A stretch of DNA of 53,878 nucleotides from Acrasis kona (Eukaryota; Heterolobosea; Eutetramitea; Acrasida; Acrasidae): assembly GCA_026419775.2 (NCBI GenBank), contig JAOPGA020000744.1, positions 1 to 53,878 on the forward strand, read 5' to 3'. Below, piece after piece: positions 1-9,219 of the stretch (position 1 is the first letter of the stretch; each line of letters opens with the position of its first letter). The position numbers were made by a program, and so were the translations under genes. The notes beneath the pieces are model-generated. The model ran no database searches. It was not told where the DNA came from and worked only from the letters and a program-made list of their open reading frames with translations.

Positions 1-538
1 TATAGTGTTGGAAGTAAAGATCTCACTTTGCATGAGTTTGTTCTTGGTGCAGTCAAAGATCTGAAACAGTTATATAATGGTATTGTGGTATAGCATGCAC
101 TATTAGAGAAGTTTGTTTTAGTTAGACCACTTTTTCACTTGGTAATTGCAGATCAGCCAGAACATGACGAGGCATGTGGTACACAAGGTCATACTGCAAC
201 CACTGGTTGTTGTCGTTGTTATCAAAATCATGATGAATATTACAATTTTAATCAGGTTGATGAAATGAGAACTGTTCAAAAGACAGCAAACCAAATCAAT
301 ATTCTTAATAGTATTACAAATAGAATGGTATACAAAAAGATGTTGAAGACTGTGTTAGTCCGATGTCAATTTAACAGCTTTTGGTTATTGTCAACTGACC
401 CATACAATTTTGATATTCATCAGTGTTGTCCAGGTGATATTTTTCATATTGAAGTACTTGGAAACTTTTCAAAACATCATATTGAGCTAATGGTCACAAA
501 TAAGATTGTTGATGAAGATGCAATTGAAAATAGTAACG
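1..538 (+). pseudogene. Plavaka-like DNA transposase fragment
   Basis: The readable part begins near 139 and contains ADQPEHDEACGTQGH, then C-x2-C spacing (GCCRCYQNH), and later PYNFDIHQCCPGDIFHIEVLG. This order matches the middle of fungal Plavaka-type transposases, where an ADYPEQ-like block and a Cys/His knuckle precede a 'D.HE...PD.LHQ..KG' block. A separate open frame from base 1 to 93 (ending NGIVV) may be an upstream piece of the same gene. The frame has no convincing ATG and stops at 573 only because it runs into the 213-bp repeat that begins at 539, so the C-terminal half is missing. I read it as a dead, truncated copy. The family call rests on motif order only. Confidence 0.5.
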
Positions 539-751
539 CCTTGTCCAAAAGCGATTGTGAAGTTGGAATTTGAGAATGTGACATAGTGATGTGTAAACGA
601 TTAATTTCGAACAATCTTTCACAAACGCGTACTCAACTCATTTTAACCGGTCAATCTCCCTCCAAATCTGTTACAATGGGTTAATAAATAAAATAAAATA
701 CATTCTTTATCGTAGAGGGTAAATAATATTAGTCCTATGGAAATATAATAA
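539..751 (+). repeat. 213-bp dispersed repeat, copy 1
   Basis: This stretch is identical, base for base as far as I can read, to 13959-14171 and lies in the same orientation. It starts CCTTGTCCAAAAGCG and ends GGAAATATAATAA; sequence on both outer sides differs between copies. It truncates the Plavaka-like frame at its left edge. I see no clear terminal inverted repeat, TG..CA ends or target duplication, so it could be a solo terminal repeat or a short non-autonomous element. Confidence 0.85.
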
Positions 752-1181
752 ATTACTTTAACACTCGTTTATCAGTAAACTGGGCAATGACTGCGGCTGT
801 TTATTGACCATATATGGTCTATGTTTACAATATTACTCGTTGGTGTTGTCAACATGACAATTATATATTGATAGTAGTATATTGACTTCCACCCTGATCC
901 CATCCCTGCCTCATCTGAAAGAAGGTGTTCTATCTCATAGATGCCACAACCTGACGGAAGACGTACGGACTCAGGTATTACTCCTCTCAGAAGTTGGACT
1001 CTAACTTAACCTTTTGTGCCAGAGTGATCTTGACGGAAGACATACGGACTCAAGAGCCTCGAGCACTGGCGATTCCATTCTTTCATTCTAGACATGAATA
1101 ATAAGAAATGGCAAACATTCTGTGTCCCTCGCCCAGAACAACAGAATTACTAATCAAATACAACAACCTATAAAAACTTTA
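752..1181. other. Non-coding 3' flank of the DIRS-like element
   Basis: There is no gene here. The stretch holds a direct repeat at 952-973 and 1031-1052 (TGACGGAAGAC followed by one to two variable bases and TACGGACTCA; the copies differ at one base), and the 13-mer CGAGCACTGGCGA at 1060-1072 that recurs at 43231-43243. Since it follows the stop of the tyrosine recombinase frame (1182), it is probably the 3' terminal region of the retroelement. The full split-direct-repeat structure of Ngaro-type elements was not found. Confidence 0.4.
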
Positions 1182-2138
1182 TTATAATCCCATTTCTGCC
1201 GTTAGGTTTCTACCAAAATCCAAACTTGCGCGTAGATATGCATCTATAGCATTTGAGGTCCAATCTCCCATTAGTTGACACATTTCTTTGGTCATACCTG
1301 CGAGAAGTGCTTCGTTTGCACCTCCAATCCTCAGCAAATGAGATGAAAAATGTCCTTGAAAACTCATTAATGTTGCCACCTTTCTAAGCGAGTTTGTGAT
1401 GTAAAGTTTTGTGATATCTCCAAACAAGCCAGTACCAATGTTCTTGGGTCTTATTTTCAACCAACGTGAAAGCCAATACACTGGGCATGTTACTTTAAGT
1501 GAAGGGTTGATGTACAGTTGTCTACCAAACTCTCTTGTCTTTGTGCGGGTAAAATCAACATGGAAACCTTCTTTCAAATTAGCCAGATCTGTGATTAGCA
1601 GGTTACATATTTCTTGTCCTCTAGCCATGCTCCGCAGTCCCAGCGAAATGATTGCACATATCCGAATGTATTCGACATTGTCATTTAAAAGCTTCCTTCC
1701 TTTATCGATAAATTGTCTAAACAGTATGATTGGAAATGGATCGCGTTTTCTTTTTGAGTTGACAGCTGAAATTGACGTCGTGGCGTTAACCAAAGATTTG
1801 ACCACTTCCGACTTCATAATACTTATCAACTTGTCCATTTGTAACGCCTTAGCCCTGTGCATGACCGCATATCTGGCTGTCTTTACTACCGCTCCTGAAT
1901 TTTTGTTTAAAAACAGATCAGTTAAGAAGGCCAAAATAGCGTCCGTAGATACATCTAACGATCTCTCATCCATAAATTTTGCAAAGTTTCGGATATAAGT
2001 TCCATATGTGACGTTTGTTGAATCTCTAACACTGTTGGATATCAAAGTTCTCGACAATGCTTTCAGTTCATCAGTGGACTTCGAACCTTGACTGTGTAAA
2101 TTGTCCAGTTCTTCTTCAAGGGTTCCACGTGTGAACTC
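1182..2138 (-). CDS. DIRS/Ngaro-type tyrosine recombinase (integrase)
   Basis: This is the integration enzyme of the retroelement. It should cut and rejoin DNA through a tyrosine intermediate, integrating a circular copy without target duplication. The C-terminal half shows the catalytic order: arginine in SLGLRSMARGQEIC, basic residues in DFTRTKTREFGRQ, the H-x-x-R box in HLLRIGGANEA, MGDWTS, and the nucleophile in AIDAYLRAS. An N-terminal SAM-like segment (VTYGTYIRNFAKFMDE) precedes it. The frame stays open upstream to 3893, but that part lies inside the RT gene and looks like an out-of-frame shadow, so I place the start near the RT stop. Translation probably uses frameshifting, reinitiation or splicing. 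No internal stop is seen. Confidence 0.8.
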   Translation of the reverse strand, partial: EFTRGTLEEELDNLHSQGSKSTDELKALSRTLISNSVRDSTNVTYGTYIRNFAKFMDERSLDVSTDAILAFLTDLFLNKNSGAVVKTARYAVMHRAKALQMDKLISIMKSEVVKSLVNATTSISAVNSKRKRDPFPIILFRQFIDKGRKLLNDNVEYIRICAIISLGLRSMARGQEICNLLITDLANLKEGFHVDFTRTKTREFGRQLYINPSLKVTCPVYWLSRWLKIRPKNIGTGLFGDITKLYITNSLRKVATLMSFQGHFSSHLLRIGGANEALLAGMTKEMCQLMGDWTSNAIDAYLRASLDFGRNLTAEMGL

Positions 2139-4009
2139 GGGCCCGCTTTGAAAGCGTTTCCAGTCAATGTCATTGGTTGTCCTACTTGCATTTGAACTAA
2201 TTGCTTCCACCAGTGTTTGGTTGGCCAGTTTGGAACGATCACTACTGCTTCCGCTTTCGACTCTGTTATATGTCGTAGTATTCGTGGTATCATTGCAAAT
2301 GCTGCGCAACAGTAGCTCCGACCTGTCCATATCTGAGTGAAAGCGTCCACTCCTGCTGTCCCTTGACATGGATACCTTGTGTTGAACTTCGGAAGCTTTG
2401 CGTTTGTCGCATCCGCGAACCTGTCCACGTCGCACTTCCCTAATTGATCTTGTATTCTCTTGAAGCACTCTTCCGTTACTGTCCAATCTGAGAAATCCCC
2501 CCAAACCGGTGACACCGACAATGATGTTGGAGTTAAAAATGAAATTTGCCTTTCCAAAATCTGTTCCCAAATCATTTGGATCAAATCCTTTTGTGGTGAT
2601 TCTGTGGAACCATGCTTCATTGTTTGTCTTGCCATTAGAAAGTCTGTTTTCCACATCAGATTGCATTTCTTGTGGTCGAACTTTTTGATGGCGAAAAGCA
2701 GACTTCTTAACTCGATTACCTCTTGTGGCTCTGAGTAATCTATGCCTGTTATTTCTACTACCTCTTCTCCATTTCCTACTGTGCATTGATCCTTGTCTTC
2801 TGCAAATCTTGTTTCCACAGTATGGATAATTGATGGTTGGCCAAAGAATCTTCCATTGAAACGATCTATGTTGTCCCTTATCCAACGTAAGTTTGATTCC
2901 AGAATTGGGTTCATTTTTACTTCCACGTCCCATCCAAAGTCCTTCGGTTTTCCGTTCACCACCACTTTGTACAATTCCCCAAGGAAAGCGGAGGCTTGCA
3001 TGAAGGCTACCGTGAATGAAACAATTGATCCTCCTACTTGAGCGATCTCTCTGGCAGTAACCTTGGTCTTTTTGTTCACCTTGTCCAACACAATGTCCAA
3101 TCTTGACTTGATCTTTAGTACTTTCTCGTCGGGAATGAATGCTTTCATTTCGGCGGAGTCGACCACAATGCCCAGTATTGTTATCCTTATTGATGGTTCC
3201 CAGGTACCTTTTGCTGGATCTCTGACTAATCCTAGTTGATCGAACAATTCTAACAACACTGCCTTGGCTCTCTCTGCATCCTTTAGTAGTTTGTGTACTG
3301 CAAACAAGTCGTCTATGTACATGGATAAATTCACCCCCATCTCCCTTGCCTTTTTCTGCATGACTGTCATGATTTTGGTGAAGATGTATGGTGTTACGCT
3401 GTATCCGAATTGCATGACGCAATATTGCCAAATTTCTCCTAGATACTGAAAGGCGAAATACGGTCTGAAAGCTGGGTCTATTGATACGTGGAAATACCCA
3501 TTTGACAGATCTGCTGAGAACATAAACGAACCCTGACCTTCTGTAACCACCATATCGAGGATGGTTCGTATTCCTTCTAACTTGAACCTGAATGGTTTCA
3601 TGTCTACATGTTCGTTTACAGGTCGCATATCTGACACCAACCTGAACATCTTGGGCCCCGGTTTGTCTACCAAAAAGTACTCGTGCAGACACTTTGGAGA
3701 TTTGCACCTCTCTATCACGTTGGCGTCCCGATAACCAGAGTAAAGATTGTGGATCCAGTCCTTCTTCTTCTTGTCCATGATCGGTATCTGTTTGCCTTTC
3801 CTGAACTGAGCCCCGATGCTGATTGGTAGTTTTATTCCTTTTATGTATTCTAAAACTTGCCCATCCGCTCCGATTGCTTGCCAATTCTTCCAATGACGTC
3901 GCAGTGACCCAGTAGCTTGTCTGAGTAAGTGGATCGAGTCAATCGAGAAGGGTTCCGTTGACGTGACGCTTTGCATGGCACTTAACGGTTGAATGGTTAG
4001 TTCTGCCAC
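2063..4009 (-). CDS. Reverse transcriptase / RNase H polyprotein of the DIRS-like element
   Basis: The product (648 aa) copies element RNA into DNA. It has RT motifs in order: KMFRLVSDMRPVNEH, SADLSNGYFHVSID, FGYSVTPYIFT and the catalytic YIDD box in NLSMYIDDLFAVHK. An RNase H-like region follows (ITGIDYSEPQEVIELRSLLFAI and onward). Near the C terminus lies DVDRFADATNAKLPKFNTRY followed by VDAFTQIW and VVIVPNWPTKHWW, a conserved tail typical of DIRS and Ngaro pol proteins. The frame overlaps the gag frame by about 70 nt upstream and the recombinase downstream. No frame break is visible, so the gene may be intact. Confidence 0.88.
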   Translation of the reverse strand: MAELTIQPLSAMQSVTSTEPFSIDSIHLLRQATGSLRRHWKNWQAIGADGQVLEYIKGIKLPISIGAQFRKGKQIPIMDKKKKDWIHNLYSGYRDANVIERCKSPKCLHEYFLVDKPGPKMFRLVSDMRPVNEHVDMKPFRFKLEGIRTILDMVVTEGQGSFMFSADLSNGYFHVSIDPAFRPYFAFQYLGEIWQYCVMQFGYSVTPYIFTKIMTVMQKKAREMGVNLSMYIDDLFAVHKLLKDAERAKAVLLELFDQLGLVRDPAKGTWEPSIRITILGIVVDSAEMKAFIPDEKVLKIKSRLDIVLDKVNKKTKVTAREIAQVGGSIVSFTVAFMQASAFLGELYKVVVNGKPKDFGWDVEVKMNPILESNLRWIRDNIDRFNGRFFGQPSIIHTVETRFAEDKDQCTVGNGEEVVEITGIDYSEPQEVIELRSLLFAIKKFDHKKCNLMWKTDFLMARQTMKHGSTESPQKDLIQMIWEQILERQISFLTPTSLSVSPVWGDFSDWTVTEECFKRIQDQLGKCDVDRFADATNAKLPKFNTRYPCQGTAGVDAFTQIWTGRSYCCAAFAMIPRILRHITESKAEAVVIVPNWPTKHWWKQLVQMQVGQPMTLTGNAFKAGPSSHVEPLKKNWTIYTVKVRSPLMN

Positions 4010-4540
4010 ATTTTTCGCAGGGTTCTTGTCGCTCAGCTTTATCTTCTTGGCTCCGAAAAAACGTAGGCCCCATTTGTTCAGCCTTCCTCTTCCCCAACTC
4101 GAATGATGCTAGCTCATATTTGTCGTCTTTCCCTTTCTCTCTCTTTGCCTTTCTTTCATAAATCTCAATGTTATCTAGTACTTCTTCTAAATCTTTAGTC
4201 TTTAGCCCCTTGATTACAGATTCGGCCACTCGCTCATTCGTAGTATTTGTAACATATGCCCTCACCAGATCCTTCTTCTTTTCGTACGTTATTGCTTTTA
4301 TTTTGTCATCTAGCACAGATCCTTCCTCTGCTAATTCGTTGAGATCTAACAACTTGTCAAATTCGGTCCTTTTTCTTGCAAATTCTTTCCTCTTCTTCAA
4401 ATCCATGATGTTGGCCGCTGGGAGTAGTTTGTTCCATGATTCGTTTGCTTCCTGATCTTTACAAGTGCATCAAATCTATCTTCGGTTTCCTTCCTTGGTT
4501 GTTGTTGATGTTGTTGTTGTAAATTTGGTCTTTCGTCTGC

Positions 4541-4571
<31 letters not shown>

Positions 4572-4795
4572 CCCTCGACATCAATTTCTTCTTGATGATC
4601 TTGTTCTTCATCCTCTGGTAACTGCTGTCCTGAATTCCTAGGTACTGGTTCCGGTGCTGGCCTGTTAACCAAATTCCAGAGATGAGTCCTTAATACTGTA
4701 AGGTTTCCCTGTGGTACCTCACTACCCAAATTCCTAATGGCGGCCTTGACGGTTGTGGTGTTCATCTTGTTTACTTGTNATTNTGTGAATGCCAT
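3939..4795 (-). CDS. Gag-like protein of the DIRS-like element (two overlapping frames)
   Basis: Two open frames, 4795-4397 and 4406-3939, overlap by 10 nt and together look like one structural protein. The first part contains a glutamine-rich run (EGQQQQQHQQQQADERP). The second part is highly charged and ends with a zinc knuckle (CEKCGRTNHSTVKC, C-x2-C-x4-H-x4-C), as expected for a nucleic-acid-binding gag. The frame change may be a real frameshift, a small intron or a base error; ambiguous bases occur close by near 4780. The start chosen is the ATG at 4795, although the next residues contain unread bases. Confidence 0.6.
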
Positions 4796-5456
4796 TGCTA
4801 ACGATACAATTTAACTGATTGTGTTTGTGTTTGTGTTTGAGTGTGTGTTTATTTGTTTTGAAACATGCTTTNTAACGTGCAAAACAGGTCCTTAAATAGT
4901 CAAATTTCGTATCTAAAGATAGAATGACCTCCTAATTATAACGTGTGAAAATTCTATTTGTATAACCTCGTTACAAAAGCTTGCGTTTTGTAACCAAAAC
5001 TTCAATCTAAATGAAGGATGAGAAACTGGAATAATGATTGTACCATTGAACTGTAATTACTCTATTGTTTAAACATTTTGTCAGACTATATGCCTGGCTT
5101 TCATTTAAAATCAGAAAAGAAAAACCTTAATAATCTTAAAGTATCAATGTTGAAAGGTGGCGATAGCAAAAATCTGTTAATAAAATCAAACTTTCAGAAG
5201 AAGTGTTAGACATAACAAAAAACAGACAAGGTGCAGAAAGGCTTTGTACAATTGAGGGGGCAGTGCAGTGAAAAAGGAATTATGAATCTGTATGCTGGAC
5301 ACTATAAGCAGTAAAATTACCTCTTGCAGGGATGGGTGTTCTTATACCGTCTTTGAGTTATAAAGAGTGAGCTTTTACAATGAATTTACAAAATATTTTC
5401 GAAAGTCATTTATTTGAACAGTTTTCTTTGGTTTTATGACATTGCAGTGAACANTT
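4796..5456. other. Non-coding 5' flank of the DIRS-like element
   Basis: No gene is supported. The segment next to the gag start is rich in GTTTGT units (about 4824-4855) and was probably the element leader or terminal repeat. The rest is AT-rich. Single unread bases occur at about 4872 and 5454. Confidence 0.4.
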
Positions 5457-6254
5457 TTGGTTGTTTGCGCGGCAGCTACACCTGTTGTTCTTACAATCAC
5501 CTTTATTAGCACAATTACAAAACCCATGAAAAACTTGCTTCTGCTTTTTTGCAGGCTGACAAGTCACTTTGTAAATATGCTGTGCAAGACTGACTTAAAC
5601 AATGAGGATGATAGTCAAGTTATGGCTATTATAGCTTTCATGTGCATGGGGACATATTGGGAGATGTCTGTCAATCCAATGCGATTAGCAAACCTAATGT
5701 TTCAATGTCTTCCAGATGTTGGCGATCAAGTTTGTGTCAAGGCCATTGTCACTACGGTGAAAGATAAGAAAATCCTACCAAAGCTACATGTCATTAGTCT
5801 TGAAAGTTGTTCTGATCTGTCACGTGACTTCTTGATGGTGTTTATGAACTACCTTTGGAATCATCGGAAAGTTGGAGTCAAAGGAAGCCTAGCAGAAGCA
5901 ATGCTGACTAGAAACATCATGATCAAACCAGAGTGCTTATCACAGCCATTATTTACTGTGACTGGTAGTGATACAAGGCAAATTCCAGACTATTATTATC
6001 CACTTGTCAAGTATGGTGAGCAATGTAAATGTCCAATTCGAGTATCACCTAAACCGCTATGTTCCCACCTTCCCACACAAGGACCATTATCATGGATACA
6101 CACTCATAACAGGGTACCAGATGAAGGGGTATATATCAACATTATGAGACATGGTTGTTGGAAGACTCAAGTTGCAATAGAACCGTACAAGAAGTATATA
6201 CTTGATCTGGCATTCTCCTTTACAAAGTTACAAACAGTGAATTCTATGGATTGA
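5457..6254 (+). CDS. Unrecognised ORF, probably mobile-element derived
   Basis: An open frame of 265 codons that I cannot place. It has several Cys/His residues (KYGEQCKCPIRV, KPLCSHLPTQ) but no catalytic motif I recognise. There is no good ATG context: the frame opens beside an unread base near 5454, and the coding feel begins around LTSHFVNMLCKTDL. It sits between the DIRS-like element and the small frames at 6285-6835, which may be its broken continuation. The neighbourhood is entirely repeats. It could be a transposon accessory gene or a transposase too diverged to see. Confidence 0.35.
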   Translation: MVVCAAATPVVLTITFISTITKPMKNLLLLFCRLTSHFVNMLCKTDLNNEDDSQVMAIIAFMCMGTYWEMSVNPMRLANLMFQCLPDVGDQVCVKAIVTTVKDKKILPKLHVISLESCSDLSRDFLMVFMNYLWNHRKVGVKGSLAEAMLTRNIMIKPECLSQPLFTVTGSDTRQIPDYYYPLVKYGEQCKCPIRVSPKPLCSHLPTQGPLSWIHTHNRVPDEGVYINIMRHGCWKTQVAIEPYKKYILDLAFSFTKLQTVNSMD

Positions 6255-6284
6255 AAGGAAGTTCTCAAACAAAAACAAAAAGAG

Positions 6285-6835
6285 ATGGAGAAAGATGGTT
6301 TGTTTGTGTTGATGGACTGTGATATAGCATCAATTACATTAACTACAGTCGAGAGCTGGCATGAGCTTCTTTTGAGCAACTCACTAGTTAAAGAATATCA
6401 TGTTTCAAGTCCATACCGCTATGAGAGAGTGACAAGTACCAACATAATGAAATTCATCTTGTATCATAACTAATCATTTCAACAGAGTATCCAGTCTAGA
6501 GATTCTCAACATGCTCATTTACAACTGGTTGTTCAATCATTAAACAAAAGTGAACAGCTCAAGATAATGCATAAATGGCAGCAAAAGATTGGAAAGAAGA
6601 GCTTATAGGGTGTTTAAAAAAAGCAATTATTGAACAGTATATGGAAGAAGATCCTGATGGTAAAATTGAACATTGTAATTTGGAAAATGTAAATCTTATT
6701 CAATTATGTAATAATGTTCATAAGCGATGGTCTGCTTCATATGATGTTTATCTTATGCAGAAAAAGCAAAATAAGATACTTGAAAACAGCTATACAAATC
6801 CAGTTACAAAGAGGCCTAATGTCCCTTGGCATTAA
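6285..6835 (+). pseudogene. Two short frames, possible continuation of the 5457-6254 ORF
   Basis: Frames 6285-6473 (62 aa, starting MEKDGLFVLMDCDIAS) and 6575-6835 (86 aa, starting MAAKDWKEELIGCLKKAI) lie on the same strand as the preceding ORF. The second is lysine-rich, looks helical and ends NPVTKRPNVPWH. Neither has a recognisable domain. Spacing of 30 and about 100 bases suggests one decayed or intron-split gene rather than three separate ones, but I see no convincing splice pair. Confidence 0.25.
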
Positions 6836-7023
6836 TTTTACATCTTTGTATTTTGGGACATCAGCAGGTTGAGGTACTCTTAGTTTAGCTGTTCCAATCA
6901 TAACTTTGGACTTTATATTTTCTTGGATCAACTATGTCGGCAATTGTAGAATCCCATTTTCCTTTATTAAAGGCCTTTAAAACAGTCATGATTTAACTAT
7001 GGTCTGACCATTGTTTTTACTAT
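6836..7023. other. No gene seen
   Basis: AT-rich sequence without a supported feature. It leads into the foldback repeat. Confidence 0.4.
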
Positions 7024-7626
7024 TGATCGAATATTTGAGAAGCCTTCTCTGAGTTGCAAATAACTGTGCAACAGAAATTCTGTCCCAATTTGTTATTTTA
7101 TCCTTTCCCGCTGTTATTAATAAATTGTTCTTTTATTTGAACTTCAATTTTAAAAAATCAAACAAAATGACGAACAACGCACTATTATACCACCCATACA
7201 AACAATACACATCCACATTTACTCTTTATATTATAATGATCAAATATTTGAGAAGCCTTAATTTATACCCTGATGTTGATAGCAGCATACTTACGATGAC
7301 AATTCCAAGGTGAGATGACCTTGAGAACCACGAAGATGGAGATTTTATACTTAATTCAGATTAAATCTACCTTTAATAAAATTTAAGTGTATTTAAATGT
7401 GGATGTGTATTATTTGTATAGGTGGTATAATAGTGCATCGTTCGTCAACACACGTTGTTTGATTATACTGAACTTATGTTTGGAAATTCACTCTTCTAAT
7501 TTATTAATAACAGCGGGAAAGGATAAAATAACAAATTGGGACAGAATTTCTGTTGCACAGTTATTTGCAATTTATTGAGGCTGCTGCGAAGGCTTCTCAA
7601 ATATTTGATCATTATAATATAAAGAG
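7024..7626. repeat. Foldback (snapback) inverted-repeat element
   Basis: Bases 7054-7126 are the exact reverse complement of 7498-7570 (73 bp, starting TTGCAAATAACTGTG). Bases about 7169-7220 pair with about 7394-7446 with roughly three mismatches. The outer motif AATATTTGAGAAGCC at 7030-7044 pairs with 7589-7626, and a direct copy of it sits inside at about 7222-7259. The centre (7260-7393) is unique. Only short frames lie inside, so this looks like a non-autonomous foldback transposon or MITE. Confidence 0.8.
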
Positions 7627-7821
7627 TAAATTATTAATAATTATTTATTTATTTATTTATTATATTGTCTCTTTCAATCAAAATCACTATTTTAAAAAAA
7701 AATCAATTTGTAAAATATAAATTTTATTTTAAACTTTTGGATGATTTTGGTTTCTATTTACCTCTATAAAATGAGAGACATCTCAACAGTTTGTATAAAA
7801 TTATATTTGACCCTTTCTAAT

Positions 7822-8009
7822 AGGACTTATAGGACCCAAAGGATCTAAAGGATCTAAAAAAGAAGATGGAGTTAATGGGGATGCTGGACCACATAGTTTA
7901 CCTGGAAAAGATGAGGAAGATGGGGTAAGCGGTGAGATTCCTCAAAGGATAAAAAGTAGACTGGACAGAGTGGATGAAAGCCTCAAAAATTTACAGGGGG
8001 GTCCAACTT
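7822..8009 (+). pseudogene. Collagen-like G-X-Y coding fragment
   Basis: In one frame the sequence reads GLIGPKGSKGSKKEDGVNGD and continues with GAGP-type units, GKD, GVS and GEI, then a short helical stretch (RIKSRLDRVDESLKNLQGG). This is a triple-helix-like G-X-Y run with a few glycines lost, followed by a possible coiled-coil trimerisation segment. There is no ATG. The frame is preceded by TTTCTAATAG, which could be a splice acceptor. It ends soon after CAGGGGGGTCCAACTT at 7994-8009, a motif nearly identical to the left tip of the element at 45295. It appears to be a stranded exon. Confidence 0.45.
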
Positions 8010-8438
8010 GGGTAGTTGCAGTGATATGAGCTAAAATAAAAAAATTATTTTAAAAATATTATTATCCAATTACTATTATTATATTAGGGTTCATATTAGG
8101 AGGAACATACTGTATTTTCAGTGCTCTCGGAATCCATGAATCCCGCAATATTCTCTAGCTTGTCCTTTCGGGGAAACATGTCAAACTCATGATGGGTGAA
8201 GAAATAAAATTACTTAATAAGATCATGGCAACTCACACCTCCCATAATGTAATTAAAAACTATATATTGTGTATATATAAACATAACTTATAAATGTTTG
8301 TCGGGGTCAAAGTGACCTTTGTTGAGTGTCTGGCTAGTTCATAAATATCACTGTCGTTTTAGATACTTGGATATATTTTCTCTGTTTTTTTACTTGTCTT
8401 TTTGCCGGTTTGAAGAAACAAGTTAATAATAAAAGTCC
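8010..8438. other. No gene seen
   Basis: AT-rich sequence. One possible short exon reads LGFILGGTYCIFSALGI near 8090-8150, but nothing supports it further. Confidence 0.35.
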
Positions 8439-9071
8439 TTAGTTTAATTTATATTTATTTATAAATTGCTTTTGAGGGTTGGGTTTTAACTTTTTTATGG
8501 CAGCTTCGCCATTATGGTCAGAGTGGTAAGGTCGCTTGCTAGGAGAGTTTATTCTTGGTGTGTTTTGTTGTGGAGGTAGTGGACTTTCCTTAATAAATGT
8601 AGGTGTATGAGGTGTTGCAATTTGCGGCGCCTGCGTTTGGAAGTTTGATTTTTGGGGTGTCATGATTTGAATTGTTGGTGTTTGAGGTGCTGTGAAGTTT
8701 GGATACGAGTTTGGTGTGTGAGGTGTTGNTCTTTGCAAAACCAATGAATTAGATGTTCTTTTTTGTGTAGGCGTTTGAGGTGTTAGCAGATGGTAGTTGT
8801 AATTACTTGGTGTTGATAAAAGAATGTTGGAGGTTGGTGTCCTTGCGGCAAAGAAATTTAATTCTGTTGGGTGTAGAGTTGAACTTGGTGTGAATGGTGT
8901 TGATGGTGTGGATGGCATTGCGGTTTCCCTCTTCTGTGGCGTTGAGGTTGATGCATTGTTGTTAATGTTATTTGCTTGTTGTCCACGGTTGCCTTTGGTT
9001 TGATGAATAATTACAAATCGTTGAACTGCATCAATGTTACAAAGTGGTGAAATCTGATAAAAATCTTTCAA
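8439..9071 (-). CDS. Thr-Pro-rich low-complexity protein, unknown
   Basis: A 210-codon frame dominated by T-P, S-P and T-P-x-T units (for example TPSTPFTPSS and APQTPTIQIMTPQKS) and ending in a basic tail. The many S/T-P sites would suit proline-directed kinases, but that is inference. There is no globular domain. The related-looking K/T/P-rich frame at 9220-9804 lies just upstream on the same strand, and the MULE-like transposase C terminus (10153 onward) is also T/P-rich. All three may be parts or accessory genes of a mobile element. One unread base lies at about 8729. Confidence 0.35.
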   Translation of the reverse strand: MKDFYQISPLCNIDAVQRFVIIHQTKGNRGQQANNINNNASTSTPQKRETAMPSTPSTPFTPSSTLHPTELNFFAARTPTSNILLSTPSNYNYHLLTPQTPTQKRTSNSLVLQRXTPHTPNSYPNFTAPQTPTIQIMTPQKSNFQTQAPQIATPHTPTFIKESPLPPQQNTPRINSPSKRPYHSDHNGEAAIKKLKPNPQKQFINKYKLN

Positions 9072-9219
9072 TCTGTTGAGAGAGGGTAGACAAGTACGCT
9101 AACAACATTCTCTGTTATTAACCATTTTGGGAATTGTTCCGGTCGGAAAGTACGCTAAGGATAAATTTGGAAAGTACGCTAACCGTAAAGAATTAAAAAT
9201 AGAGCTTTTTAAAAATAAT

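Larger units (their letters stand above)
900..4870 (-). mobile_element. DIRS/Ngaro-like tyrosine-recombinase retrotransposon
   Basis: Reading on the minus strand the order is gag-like protein (4795-3939, two frames), reverse transcriptase with RNase H region (4009-2063), then a tyrosine recombinase (about 2138-1182). RT followed by a YR integrase rather than a DDE integrase or endonuclease defines the DIRS order. The three products lie in overlapping different frames, as in DIRS and Ngaro elements. The RT active site and the YR catalytic set look intact, so the copy may be recent. Outer limits are estimates; terminal repeats were not resolved. Confidence 0.8.

Noticed and set aside
2139-3893. 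N-terminal 580 codons of the long frame that ends in the tyrosine recombinase
   Set aside because: It lies inside the RT gene in another frame, is Arg/Ser/Gly-rich without a domain, and looks like a shadow frame. Only the C-terminal recombinase part is real.
1411-4455. Several plus-strand frames across the DIRS-like element
   Set aside because: They are antisense to convincing RT, gag and recombinase motifs and show no domains.
4500-4570. CAA/TTG microsatellite as an independent repeat
   Set aside because: It is the coding sequence of the glutamine run in the gag-like protein.
8310-8325. Small perfect inverted repeat GGTCAAAGTGACC as a regulatory site
   Set aside because: It lies in DNA without a nearby host gene and such short motifs are common by chance.
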